Source: Hwangdonia seohaensis (GTDB lineage Bacteria; Bacteroidota; Bacteroidia; Flavobacteriales; Flavobacteriaceae). Taken from it: DNA of 64,000 nt. The stretch covers positions 186,001 to 250,000 of the forward strand of contig NZ_JAVSCK010000002.1 in NCBI RefSeq assembly GCF_031932625.1, written 5' to 3'. Shown here piece after piece: positions 52,019 through 61,497 of this stretch. Within the stretch, counting starts at the first letter, position 1. Every line of letters begins with the position of its first letter. The notes below the pieces were generated by a model, which worked only from the letters and a program-made list of their open reading frames with translations, did not search any database and had not been told where the DNA came from. The position numbers and the translations under genes are program-made.

Positions 52019-53587
52019 CTAATCATCCTCAGGAAATGTAATATGCTGATACGCACCCAAATCTGGAGAAACCGTTCGGTTTACATTTAAAATATCAGTG
52101 GGCACTTGACTTGAAAACGTGGGGTTGCCCTTATTTATGGCTGCCGATTCGGCACCAATAATTAATTGGTTTAATGCAGTGTCCTTGAAATTGGGGTCTT
52201 CGTTAAAAATAGTGTTTTCGTATAGACTGGTGTTTTCCAAATTATAATTTTCTCCCGTAAAATTGTTGTTGTTATCTTCAAAACGGATTAAACAATTGGT
52301 GAATTTAAAATTGAAAGCTACCGACGCTTCTTCAATTTCATCTAATAAAATCTCGGGATTATCATTGCCGTAAATAATACAATTATTAAAATTGGCTTCG
52401 ATTAAATCGGCTAGAATCGCGTTGTTATCTTCATCCGTTACAAAATTATTGAGTAAAACGGAAGGGAATTGCCTAAAGCCGTTACTCCAATAATTGGCAA
52501 TGGTGCAATGCGTAAAATTGTAGGCACCGCCCAAGGTTCCGGCAAACGAGGATTGCCCCGAATTGTTAATTACCACGTTTTCGGCACTTATTGAGGTGTT
52601 GCGCCCCAGCATGCCAAAATTGCTGGAATTGTAAATTTGAGAGTTGGTTATTTTTAGCTTTTCGGTAGCTTCATTCGCATTGCCATCGCTTAAAATCCCA
52701 ACGGTTGCATTTTTAATTGTCGTGTAGTTTATGGTGTTGTTTATGCTACCGTCCAACAGCCAAATAGTGCCCCATTGCCCTGGCGTATCGGAGAAATTGG
52801 GTTCTAAGCGGTCGCCTTCAAAAACAACTTCATTTTCCAATACATCGGGGTCGTCGCTAAAAGCGCCAGTCACATTAATAGTTGCGCCATTGGACACAAT
52901 AATACCGGAGTTTGAATGGAAATGCAATCGCGCACCGGCATTAACGGTTAAGGTTTCGCCGTTTGGTACGGCGGCAAACCCGTAGATAACATAAGGTTTT
53001 TCGTTGGTAAAAGTGAGTTCGGTGGGCAGTAATTCGCGACCTTGTAATTCGGTTTCAATTAATTCGCCGCCAATATCCAATGTTAGAGTTTCAATAACCT
53101 TTGTAGTGTTATCTCTGTCTGGATAAATAAAAATGGCATCCCGCACCAAGGTGACCAACTCCACTTTTTGAAGATTTGAACCGGCATCAAACTCAATTTG
53201 ATCGGTGTAAAGATAAGTCCCATCGGGGTTCGAAAAATTATTGATATCAATGGTAGTTTCAACAAAAATAAATAGGCTGTCGTTTGCCAAAACCTGAATG
53301 TTATCGAAGCTTTTGCCTGCAATCCCATCAACATTCAATCTGTAATTAGACGCCGCACCTCGCGCCAAACCCACAGAGGGAATTGCAATATCGTCGTTAC
53401 TTTTATTATACACTTTTAGGTTATACGTACTTGAGCCAATATTGGTGAAAACGGTATCCAAATAAATGGTGTCTTTAGAAAATTGTAGGCTTCCTGTGCT
53501 TGGTGAGAACTCAAAATCCTTTCGGCAAGAACTCCAAAGCATTAAAAAACAAATGGTACATATAAAATAAAGGATACGGCGTTTCAT
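52019..53587 (-). CDS. lipoprotein with right-handed beta-helix
   Basis: 522 residues. Lipid Cys at 21 (LMLWSSCRKD). After a beta-sandwich N-terminus (about 30-160), short repeated turns rich in Asn and Ile (NNTINYTTIKNATVGILSDG, ITNSQIYNSSNFGMLGRN, ENVVINNSGQSSFAG) form the classic parallel beta-helix pattern (residues about 200-460). The end has DILNVNRTVSPDLGAYQH, usual at the close of such domains. Probably surface exposed; the ligand is unknown. Confidence 0.78.
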   Translation of the reverse strand: MKRRILYFICTICFLMLWSSCRKDFEFSPSTGSLQFSKDTIYLDTVFTNIGSSTYNLKVYNKSNDDIAIPSVGLARGAASNYRLNVDGIAGKSFDNIQVLANDSLFIFVETTIDINNFSNPDGTYLYTDQIEFDAGSNLQKVELVTLVRDAIFIYPDRDNTTKVIETLTLDIGGELIETELQGRELLPTELTFTNEKPYVIYGFAAVPNGETLTVNAGARLHFHSNSGIIVSNGATINVTGAFSDDPDVLENEVVFEGDRLEPNFSDTPGQWGTIWLLDGSINNTINYTTIKNATVGILSDGNANEATEKLKITNSQIYNSSNFGMLGRNTSISAENVVINNSGQSSFAGTLGGAYNFTHCTIANYWSNGFRQFPSVLLNNFVTDEDNNAILADLIEANFNNCIIYGNDNPEILLDEIEEASVAFNFKFTNCLIRFEDNNNNFTGENYNLENTSLYENTIFNEDPNFKDTALNQLIIGAESAAINKGNPTFSSQVPTDILNVNRTVSPDLGAYQHITFPEDD

Positions 53588-53713
53588 AAATGGGATTGAA
53601 TAATATAAATAACGACAAAAATAATTAAATATGCATTAGACCGCATCGTTTAATGAAATTTGTTTGGTGAAGCGTAATAATCGTATCAATTTATAACATA
53701 ATCACCAATAAAC

Positions 53714-54847
53714 TTAATCAAAATGGGCTTTTAAAACACTACTTGATGCAGCAACTCCAATATCGTAAAGTTCTTGTCTGTTTTCGGCATTGCTCATTTC
53801 AATTAAGCTTTCCACATCTTTTGCACTGAATGTTTTTCCTAATCCTAAACCATTTAAGTCATTTTCGGTAATTGGAAAGTTATATCTCAAATATTTAATT
53901 AGCGCCTTACCGCCCATAAAATCATCTTGTAACGACTCAATTTCCATATCTATATAATGTGCCGTAGGGGAGTTGGAGAGCCATTGTAAAACAATTTGGT
54001 TTTGCCAACTGGCATCTTGCATCAACATATCGGGAACATTTTGCGCCCATGTTTTTAACCAAGCTTCCTCAATTTCACTGGTTTGTTTTTTGAAAACACT
54101 ATAACCGGTGCCTACGGAAACCACGGTTAATTTATCTTCGCCCATATCCCATTTAAAAGGAAAGCCTTTTAAGGTTGCAACCATTAACAATGTGAGTGCC
54201 GGATTGTTGGCCATACTAACGCCGCCATCAACAAACGCAGCGCGTTGCCCATCGCCAACATCAATCATTTGTGGAGCAAAATAGGTAGGGGCGGCACTAC
54301 TTGCTCTTACGGCTTGCCAAAGTGGAATGTTTTTATTCTTACCTATTTTAGTGTCGTAAAATTTACCTTTTGGATGATTGATGATGGGCCACACGCTATT
54401 GGTATCGGCTCTTTTGGCAACAATACAAAGCCCGGTTTTAATTTGATCGCTTCCTAAGGTTATGTCGCCAAATGCGTTTTTCAAGCTTTGTTCCAATGCT
54501 TTGTAATCGTAGCCTGCTTTTAAAAACTTCCATGTTTCCAAAGGGTTCCAAAAACTTCTTTTATTGCCGAATATTTTTCCGCCTAAATCCATGTAAAGGC
54601 TTACTATTTCATCAACCGATTTTCCAATCGCCAATGCCCCAGCAATGATTGAGCCCGTTGAGGTGCCTCCAATGAGGTCGAAATGGTCACAGAGCAGATA
54701 GTCGTTTCCATGTTTTTCGCGTAAAATGGTTTCGATTTTTTTTAAATAGCCAAGTGTTAAGGCGCCCCTAATTCCTCCACCATCTAATGAAAGGATGTTT
54801 TTTGAACCTGAATTTGGGTCTAGGTGTTCTTGGAATGTTTTTTTCAT
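53714..54847 (-). CDS. patatin-like phospholipase (CapV-like form)
   Basis: 377 residues, no signal peptide. Catalytic parts: the oxyanion loop DGGGIRGALTLG (22-33), Ser63 in GGTSTGS, and Asp207 in FVDGGVSM. It should hydrolyse membrane phospholipids from the cytoplasm. CapV-type patatins are effectors in cyclic-nucleotide defence, but no nucleotide cyclase gene is in the window. The upstream neighbour on the same strand (79 bases away) is the TIR-like/TPR protein, which could act as its sensor. Confidence 0.88.
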   Translation of the reverse strand: MKKTFQEHLDPNSGSKNILSLDGGGIRGALTLGYLKKIETILREKHGNDYLLCDHFDLIGGTSTGSIIAGALAIGKSVDEIVSLYMDLGGKIFGNKRSFWNPLETWKFLKAGYDYKALEQSLKNAFGDITLGSDQIKTGLCIVAKRADTNSVWPIINHPKGKFYDTKIGKNKNIPLWQAVRASSAAPTYFAPQMIDVGDGQRAAFVDGGVSMANNPALTLLMVATLKGFPFKWDMGEDKLTVVSVGTGYSVFKKQTSEIEEAWLKTWAQNVPDMLMQDASWQNQIVLQWLSNSPTAHYIDMEIESLQDDFMGGKALIKYLRYNFPITENDLNGLGLGKTFSAKDVESLIEMSNAENRQELYDIGVAASSSVLKAHFD

Positions 54848-54925
54848 TTTATTGATTTATTGGTTGGTTATTTTTTTGCAATGTCTATAATGGCTCCAGT
54901 TGCTATGGCAGATTATGGCGGTGTC

Positions 54926-56206
54926 TTATTTAAAATTAATGTTTAAATCTTTAATTTTCTCTTTTTGTTCGGAGTAAGCACTCATAGCAAAGGTGTCGTT
55001 TTTTGCTTTGGCCATGTCTTGTGATTTTTTTTCGTAATTCGTCATTAAATCGTCAAGACCTTTGTAATGATAAGCCTCGGCAATGGTAAGTAAAATCCAA
55101 ATGGCATCTTCTTTTGTAGAAAAATCTGGTTCCTTTTCTAAATTCAAAGCAATTTCCAAAACCGTATTTCTGATATAATCGGCTTTTAATTTTAAATCCT
55201 CCCAAGGCTTATGTTGGGATTTTAATAAATCGGTTTTTTTGTAAAGCATGAATGCGGCATTGATACCGTTGTAATAATCTTGTTTTAATTGAAATCCTTT
55301 TTCATACGAAACAATGGCATTTTCCAAATAATTGAGGTCGCCGGTTAATTCATATAACCGTTTATTTATGGCGCCTGTTAACCCTAAAACCTCAAGATCG
55401 TTACTTTGTAACGGTTGCAATTCCTCTAAAATAATTTTTGCATTAACCAAGGCTTCCAGCTCGTTTGGTTGTTTGGATTTATAGGTACATAAAGCTTGTC
55501 GCGAAACAATAAATGCGAGATTGTCTTTTAAAGTCATGTTTTTTTCGGCATAGGTTTTTGCCTCACCGAATAATTTGAGAGCTTTGGAAAAGTCTTTTGT
55601 TTTTTTTGCTTCTTCGGCCTTATCCAACAGACTTGCAAAGGATTCGGGGTTTTGTTCGTTTTGGGATGCATCTTCGGTTATGTTCATTTCTAAAGCTTTG
55701 AGTTCGTTTTCTAAAAAAGTAAATACGGGGCTATCATTTAATTTTGGTTCTTGATTGAGGACACCTTTTATTATATTGGTTAAGTGCGCTCTAAACCTTT
55801 CAACTTCTTTATAGGGAATACCTTGATCTGAATGGGTGTATTGGTGTATCACAAAATGACCGACATCAAAGGGGATACTGCCCATTTGTTCTTGTTCGCA
55901 AATCATGATGGTGTGATTTGGTCTTAGAGCGTGCCTAACTCCAAGCTCCCACATTACATTGGCATTTAGCGTTGAGATATCCACCAGGGCAATGTCTGCG
56001 TTTTTAATTTCCTGAAGCATCAATTTGTCGATACTTCCAGAAAGGTTTTTATCGATGGCTCTATAACACGAAATGTTCAAGGCATCAAAAACAGGTTTTA
56101 TGAGTAGGGTATAGGTTTCATCCAAATCCAGCACCCTCATTTTTCCGTTGGCGTAACTGGTTTTTTTTCCAAAACCGATGATGACGAAACATGTTAAATC
56201 TTCCAT
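54926..56206 (-). CDS. deoxyribosyltransferase/TIR-like domain fused to TPR-S-like repeats
   Basis: 426 residues. Residues 1-140 are Rossmann-like (LTCFVIIGFGKKTSY, IKNADIALVDISTLNANVMWELGVRHAL), with a Glu near 87 in the catalytic position of nucleoside deoxyribosyltransferase/TIR relatives. From about 195 the chain is helical with repeats (LLDKAEEAKKTKDFSKALKLFGEA, AIVSYEKGFQLKQDYYNGINAAFML), fitting the TRAFs-binding (DUF4071)/TPR-S type. The same order of domains forms the N-terminus of animal ASK1 kinases. In bacteria it occurs in predicted conflict systems; the effect may be NAD or nucleotide cleavage. Confidence 0.72.
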   Translation of the reverse strand: MEDLTCFVIIGFGKKTSYANGKMRVLDLDETYTLLIKPVFDALNISCYRAIDKNLSGSIDKLMLQEIKNADIALVDISTLNANVMWELGVRHALRPNHTIMICEQEQMGSIPFDVGHFVIHQYTHSDQGIPYKEVERFRAHLTNIIKGVLNQEPKLNDSPVFTFLENELKALEMNITEDASQNEQNPESFASLLDKAEEAKKTKDFSKALKLFGEAKTYAEKNMTLKDNLAFIVSRQALCTYKSKQPNELEALVNAKIILEELQPLQSNDLEVLGLTGAINKRLYELTGDLNYLENAIVSYEKGFQLKQDYYNGINAAFMLYKKTDLLKSQHKPWEDLKLKADYIRNTVLEIALNLEKEPDFSTKEDAIWILLTIAEAYHYKGLDDLMTNYEKKSQDMAKAKNDTFAMSAYSEQKEKIKDLNINFK

Positions 56207-56385
56207 ACTCTTAAATTTGATTTTAAGGTTGTTTGCAGGTTGGTTTTAAGATTTGGACAGGGGAGTTTTTGAGATTTACTAATTTAGTGAAAAAAGGATT
56301 ATGGTTTAAACTCGGGTTAACATTAATTTAAAAGCCGATAAAGTATATGAAATACTACCGCAATTTATTTCTGTTTACGAGTTAA

Positions 56386-57021
56386 TCAACCTTTATCAGC
56401 TTCCAAAACCTCATAAAGTCGCTTAAAAGAATCGAGATACTGTTGACGATGTAGTAGGCCATTAGTGCCCCCGTTAATTCGTTTGGTAACCATATGGATG
56501 TCGTCGTCATCGGCGTATCTGTTAAGATTGTTTTTTTTCCAAAACCAACAGGCAGAAGTAAGGGCCAATTCTGGATTTAGAATCAAATCAGGGTTGTTTA
56601 CGCAATCGACACCATGGTCGTGAGCAAATTTTTGATAGTTGTTTTTCCCCGTAAGTTGTATTAAACCACGTCCTCTATATTTCCAACCATCGCCACTGGC
56701 CTCATCACCATTGCCCATCCTATTCCCATAAACTCTATTTGCAATTTTTTCAGGTTTGCGCGCGTAGGCTTCTGCTATTTCGTTTGTTTTAAAATACTTT
56801 CCAAATACACTCCTTAAAGCTTTCGCCGAATAGTTTAGGTTTTCCTGATTATACTTAAGTCCACCACTTTCGTGCGCAAGTTGAGACAGAAAATGTGCCT
56901 TTCTGAGCGGTGTATCTATACCAAAGTTGGGCAATACTGTATTTACATGCGGTAGGTAAAATTCCGCTTTTTTCCAGTTCATGTCGGGGATGATGCTCTG
57001 CATTTGGTTGGTGGTTATCAT
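56386..57021 (-). CDS. GH19 endolysin/chitinase-like protein
   Basis: 211 residues, one GH19 domain without signal peptide. Catalytic Glu51 and Glu60 lie in FLSQLAHESGG and KYNQEN, and GDGWKYRGRGLIQLTGKNNY is diagnostic. Similar to phage endolysins that cut peptidoglycan. It stands alone among conflict genes; no holin or phage structural gene is near. It could be a captured phage gene or an exported toxin needing a secretion path. Confidence 0.88.
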   Translation of the reverse strand: MITTNQMQSIIPDMNWKKAEFYLPHVNTVLPNFGIDTPLRKAHFLSQLAHESGGLKYNQENLNYSAKALRSVFGKYFKTNEIAEAYARKPEKIANRVYGNRMGNGDEASGDGWKYRGRGLIQLTGKNNYQKFAHDHGVDCVNNPDLILNPELALTSACWFWKKNNLNRYADDDDIHMVTKRINGGTNGLLHRQQYLDSFKRLYEVLEADKG

Positions 57022-57287
57022 GATTGTTGTATTTAGTTGGTTTTGAAGTTGTTATAAAGGTACAGAATTTTCTCATCATTTAAAGCGTATTGTCAATTTT
57101 AAATTTAGTAAGTTTATTATAAGAAATAATTAGGTCAATCTTCAATTAAAATTTTAATGTAAAGGTTTGAAAGATGACCAATTAATTTCTGAATTCTTAT
57201 TGGTCAAAAAAAACCATCAGCGTATGCGATATTGATTTTTATCTGGGTGGTTTCTCTAGTTTTTTTATTAAGAATTTTGTTTACTGT

Positions 57288-60200
57288 TTACATATTTAAA
57301 CTGTATGCCTCTCTTAGCTTTTTATGGGATTTTATCTTGTAAATGATGAAAAGCACACCAATTAATGTTATTAACATTACTAAAATTGTAGGGTTGAGAT
57401 CAAAATCTTCATATATAATAGCTGATAGTATAGTTAAACTTACCCAGTAAACAAATAACTCAATGGCATGAATATTATGTTTTCTAATTCTAAAGATTAG
57501 GAAAATCAGCAATGTTAATAGGCTGGTTACAAAAACTGAAATGGTTTTAGAATCAAAGTCCGTAGAATCTATTAAACCAAAAATTATTGATAGCATAATC
57601 ATTATCATGTAAATGCTCGATTCGTATCCTAGGTTTTTGTGTTTTAACCATTTGTTTAAAAAAATACCACAGGTTAAAACAAAAGCTATTAGTAGCAGGA
57701 TTTCACTTTTAAATTCTTCGTACATTATTAAAAGGGAAGTGCATATTCCAATCCAAAAAACAGAAAAACTAGAGTCGCTGATAAACTGGCGTATGTTCCA
57801 TTTTCTAGCAATTATAAATAGTAAAACAATAAAAAATAGGTTATAAAAAACGAATCCTTCTCTCCATGTGTCTAAAGAATAAATCATTGATACCGTGTAG
57901 CATATTGAAAAATATATGCCAATTTCAGTTTTACTAAAGGATTTAATTCTTCTAAATCGAACAATCCAAAATAGTATTGAGCCAATAATAATTAATATAA
58001 ATGCCAGTAATACAGCATCACTTTCATTATGGCCATTTATGATATTAGGCAGGGAAACCAAAAACATTATAACTAAAAGTAAGGAAAAGAAAAGCCAATA
58101 CATGGAAACGGCGGCTCCTGTAATCCCTTTTTTAACTTGATTTCTAATTAATAGAATTGTTAGAATAAACGCTATGATTAAATAGTTGAAAAAGCTATTG
58201 TCTTCTTTGTTTTTTGTGTTATTCACTATCGTAAAAAAGGATGTGTTTGTTAAGATAAATGCGTACATATAACCGATGGATAGGAACAACCAATAAAAAG
58301 CGACTTCAAAGCTATTAAGGAGGCTTCTTTTTCGCATAAATCTATAAAAGGCAAATCCGTAAAGAATGGTTGAAATTGTTATTCCAATGGTTTCTAATTG
58401 TTTATCGTCTTCAATTGCTCGATATATATAATCTGATAAAAAGTAAACACCAATAAAGGATAGGGATAAAAATAAAATGGCCCTTGCAAATGTTTTTTTC
58501 CAACCTACACCCTTAAATATATTTTGAAGTTCTTCAGGAAGGATAAAGTCTAAGGCAGATGTACTTTTATTGGGCTGGATAGCTTTTATTTCGGTATAAT
58601 GACCAAAATCCGTATGGCTTTCCATGTCCTTAATTTCTCTACGGATAATTTTTTTCTTTTCATTGGATATATCCCTTATGAGCAATTCATTGACCAACAA
58701 ATTGAGTTTATACTCATCAAAAGCATGGGTGTTTTTCTTTGGCGGGTTTTTCCGCATTTGCTCCACAATCTTTTTTCTTACCTCATCCTTTGTGGCATCG
58801 TCTAGTTGGGCTGTTAATTGCTCGCGATATTCTAGCGGGATAAAACCATTGTTAAAACATGGGATTTTTAAAAGCGATAACAGGTTTTGTTGCGATATAA
58901 TAGATTTTCCAGGAAACATAACATCGCCCAAATACAGGGTAAGGTCCCAGAAAAGTTGCGGATAGACAGCGCAGATGCACAGCCACTTAAAAACATCGGG
59001 CGTTAATTGATAGCTTAAATGCCTAATGCCCAGATTTACATCATCAGGCAATTCAATTCCGGTACTGGCATGCTCAAATTTCCAAGCGCCTAATTGTGTC
59101 GATTTTATTTTTTCGAAGGTATCAATAAGTTCAATTAAGCCCGATGAGCTTGCAGGTAAAATGATAAAAGATTGGGATAGTATTTTTTCTCTATAATCCC
59201 AATCTGATGTTGGGCGCGGGGTAAGAATGGCAACATCAGACCAGTTATTCATGCCTAGCGCATATTTTTTTATGGCACCTTTGGTAATATCGAGCATTTC
59301 ATGCCCCATTCCAAAAATAAGAACCCGATGTTTGGGAAATAGCTTTATCAAGTCCTCTAAACTATAATGCTTTTTATTTTGTGATTCACTCCAAAACATG
59401 AGCATATTATCTTGGTAAAAAAACTGATCTATATGAATGTCACTTTCAGAAAACTCATTTGCCAAAAAGGAAAAAAAACTGGCTTGATGGCTTTGTAAGG
59501 ACGATTTATCTATTAAAGCAATATATTCAGAGGGTTTCGATCGGGGCTTATAAGTAAGCTCTAAGAGCCCGCCATGGTTAAGGGTTTCCTTAATGGTACG
59601 GTTAATGTCAAAATCCAATTCATCGCCAATTACGCGTTTTCGAAGATGGTGTGCCGTTTGGTATATTTCGTTGTCCCAAATTATTTTAGGTTTATGGTTT
59701 AAATTAAATTGCCAAACATAGGGTGGTTTTTTGCCTTGTTCCAATTCGGCAATAAAAGATTGGTTTTGCGATTTATGGTATTCATTTAAAAAGAAAATAA
59801 GAATTAAAATAAGTGTTAAATAGATTTCAACGTCGGGTTTTTCAATGTTAATATCTTGTAAGATTTTTGAAGTGTTATTATAATCATAAGAAATAACATT
59901 GTTTTTTAACTTAATTATTCTTCTACTTAAAGCTTGGTTATTTTCAAAATCTAATCTTGAATAATAGATAAGATTATCAAGTGTGTAATAGCTTTCCTTT
60001 ATCTTTCCGATTTTAAATTCTTTTTCAGCTTTTTCAATTGTTTTTTTTGCTTCTGAAAATTTTTCAGTATTTAACTCACGACTTTTTAGCAGATCTGTAA
60101 AGGTTTCGTTTATTTCTTCCTTTTTTTGGTTTACTACTTTTTTTTCTGAGATTTCAGGGTCAGGTAGAATAGGTTTAATTAAATAAATATAGCCAATGCC

Positions 60201-60590
60201 CAATCCAATTAAAACAACTACTGAAAGGACCAACACAACTATAAATTTTTTTCTTTTATTTGAACGTATCTTTTTCTTTCTTTTATCAATATTATTTATA
60301 ACCTTATTTTTAGGTTTTTGCTTATCGATATTAGCTTTTTTTTCTACGGCACCAAAATAGGTGTCAAAAACAGCGTAAAACTTTTCTTGTTCTTCTGGGG
60401 TTTTGGACAAAAGCGGGCCAATAATGTATTTTAGATCCCCGAAAGCAGTTGTGTTGAAATCTATGCGCTGTAAAAGCTTGTAAATATTCAGGTATTGGCC
60501 TGTACTCAACTCATAACCTTCTGTTTTCAGAAATTCTAAAAATCGCCAAAGGGGAGCAGTTGTATTTTCTTTTTGCCTATAAGTTGCCAT
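57288..60590 (-). CDS. polytopic membrane protein with vWA-like domain (MoxR partner)
   Basis: 1100 residues from ATG at 60590; an ATG at 60626 would add 12 residues. Order: a helical N-domain of CoxE/vWA-associated type (APLWRFLEFLKTEGYELS), one membrane helix near 120-136, a helical coil region, a second membrane helix near 256-269, a vWA-like domain (about 355-490) with YIALIDKSS as the metal-site motif, then a linker and about 14 membrane helices from about 720 to the end. It overlaps the MoxR gene by 14 bases. The large membrane part suggests the output acts at the inner membrane. No exact family is known to me. Confidence 0.72.
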   Translation of the reverse strand: MATYRQKENTTAPLWRFLEFLKTEGYELSTGQYLNIYKLLQRIDFNTTAFGDLKYIIGPLLSKTPEEQEKFYAVFDTYFGAVEKKANIDKQKPKNKVINNIDKRKKKIRSNKRKKFIVVLVLSVVVLIGLGIGYIYLIKPILPDPEISEKKVVNQKKEEINETFTDLLKSRELNTEKFSEAKKTIEKAEKEFKIGKIKESYYTLDNLIYYSRLDFENNQALSRRIIKLKNNVISYDYNNTSKILQDINIEKPDVEIYLTLILILIFFLNEYHKSQNQSFIAELEQGKKPPYVWQFNLNHKPKIIWDNEIYQTAHHLRKRVIGDELDFDINRTIKETLNHGGLLELTYKPRSKPSEYIALIDKSSLQSHQASFFSFLANEFSESDIHIDQFFYQDNMLMFWSESQNKKHYSLEDLIKLFPKHRVLIFGMGHEMLDITKGAIKKYALGMNNWSDVAILTPRPTSDWDYREKILSQSFIILPASSSGLIELIDTFEKIKSTQLGAWKFEHASTGIELPDDVNLGIRHLSYQLTPDVFKWLCICAVYPQLFWDLTLYLGDVMFPGKSIISQQNLLSLLKIPCFNNGFIPLEYREQLTAQLDDATKDEVRKKIVEQMRKNPPKKNTHAFDEYKLNLLVNELLIRDISNEKKKIIRREIKDMESHTDFGHYTEIKAIQPNKSTSALDFILPEELQNIFKGVGWKKTFARAILFLSLSFIGVYFLSDYIYRAIEDDKQLETIGITISTILYGFAFYRFMRKRSLLNSFEVAFYWLFLSIGYMYAFILTNTSFFTIVNNTKNKEDNSFFNYLIIAFILTILLIRNQVKKGITGAAVSMYWLFFSLLLVIMFLVSLPNIINGHNESDAVLLAFILIIIGSILFWIVRFRRIKSFSKTEIGIYFSICYTVSMIYSLDTWREGFVFYNLFFIVLLFIIARKWNIRQFISDSSFSVFWIGICTSLLIMYEEFKSEILLLIAFVLTCGIFLNKWLKHKNLGYESSIYMIMIMLSIIFGLIDSTDFDSKTISVFVTSLLTLLIFLIFRIRKHNIHAIELFVYWVSLTILSAIIYEDFDLNPTILVMLITLIGVLFIIYKIKSHKKLREAYSLNM

Positions 60591-61497
60591 TAACAAACTT
60601 TTGTTTAAGGTCTTTAAAGTCATCACTGGTTTTGGCTAAAACAGAATAGCTAATTAATAAAAGTTCTTTTTGTTCTTCGGAAAGCTTATCAAACTCATTA
60701 ATGTTTTCCAGTTTTTTAAAGTTTAATTGTTCCAAGATTTGCAACCAAGAAAGCAGTTCGGCTGTGGCAGGTTTTTTCCTTTTTATAAACTTTTGGCGTA
60801 GGGTTAGAAAGTGTTTTATTAATTGCTCAAGTTCGGTATTGTTAAAGAATTCAGAAGTTAATCGGGCATCAAGAATAGCCAACAGTTCGTCCGAGCTGGG
60901 AAATGGTAAATGATAAAATATACAACGTCTTAAAAAGGCATCCGGAAGGTTCTTTTCAGAATTGCTGGTCATTATAACTATAGGTCGGTTTTTGTGTTCG
61001 GACTCGAAAAAAGCCCCGGTTTCTGCTACCTCAAAAGAGAGGCTTTCAATTTCGTTTAATATATCGTTAGGAAGGTCTCTAGGGGCTTTATCAATCTCAT
61101 CGATTAGCACAACCTTTCTGGATTTAGACTTAATCGCGGCACCCAATGCACCCTCTCTAATAAAGGTATTGATGTCCAGATTTTGTTTGGTTTGAACCGA
61201 CCTAAAATGCGATAAAGCATCATAAGTGTAGAATAAGTCTCTTGATGTAGAAGTGGTTTTTGTTCTAAACACCAAAGGTTTGCCTAAGTTTAATTCATGC
61301 GCAATACTGTATGCCAAATGCGATTTTCCTGTACCGGGTTCTCCTGTTAGTAAAAGTGGTTGCCCAAGCGAGATAGCTACATTCACAGCATTAATAAGTC
61401 CCTTTGAAGGAATATAATTTTGTGGTGCATTTATGAAATTGTCTGGCTCAAAAGTGCCCAATTTTGACTCTCCTTTGTAAATATTAAAGTTTTTCAT
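60577..61497 (-). CDS. MoxR-family AAA ATPase
   Basis: 306 residues. Walker A LLTGEPGTGKSHLAYS, Walker B VVLIDEIDKAP, then IVIMTSNSEKNLPDAFLRRCIFYHLPFP give the MoxR pattern. MoxR ATPases remodel partner proteins, often ones with a vWA domain. Here the partner is the downstream membrane protein with which it overlaps. Upstream it overlaps the TIR gene stop by 4 bases (ATGA type), so all three genes are translationally coupled. Confidence 0.9.
   Translation of the reverse strand: MKNFNIYKGESKLGTFEPDNFINAPQNYIPSKGLINAVNVAISLGQPLLLTGEPGTGKSHLAYSIAHELNLGKPLVFRTKTTSTSRDLFYTYDALSHFRSVQTKQNLDINTFIREGALGAAIKSKSRKVVLIDEIDKAPRDLPNDILNEIESLSFEVAETGAFFESEHKNRPIVIMTSNSEKNLPDAFLRRCIFYHLPFPSSDELLAILDARLTSEFFNNTELEQLIKHFLTLRQKFIKRKKPATAELLSWLQILEQLNFKKLENINEFDKLSEEQKELLLISYSVLAKTSDDFKDLKQKFVNGNL

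Noticed and set aside
53714..56206. CBASS system based on the CapV-like patatin
   Set aside because: No CD-NTase (cyclase), Cap2 or Cap3 gene is seen; the neighbour is a TPR-S-like protein instead.
56386..57021. Prophage around the GH19 gene
   Set aside because: No capsid, tail, terminase or integrase gene in the window.
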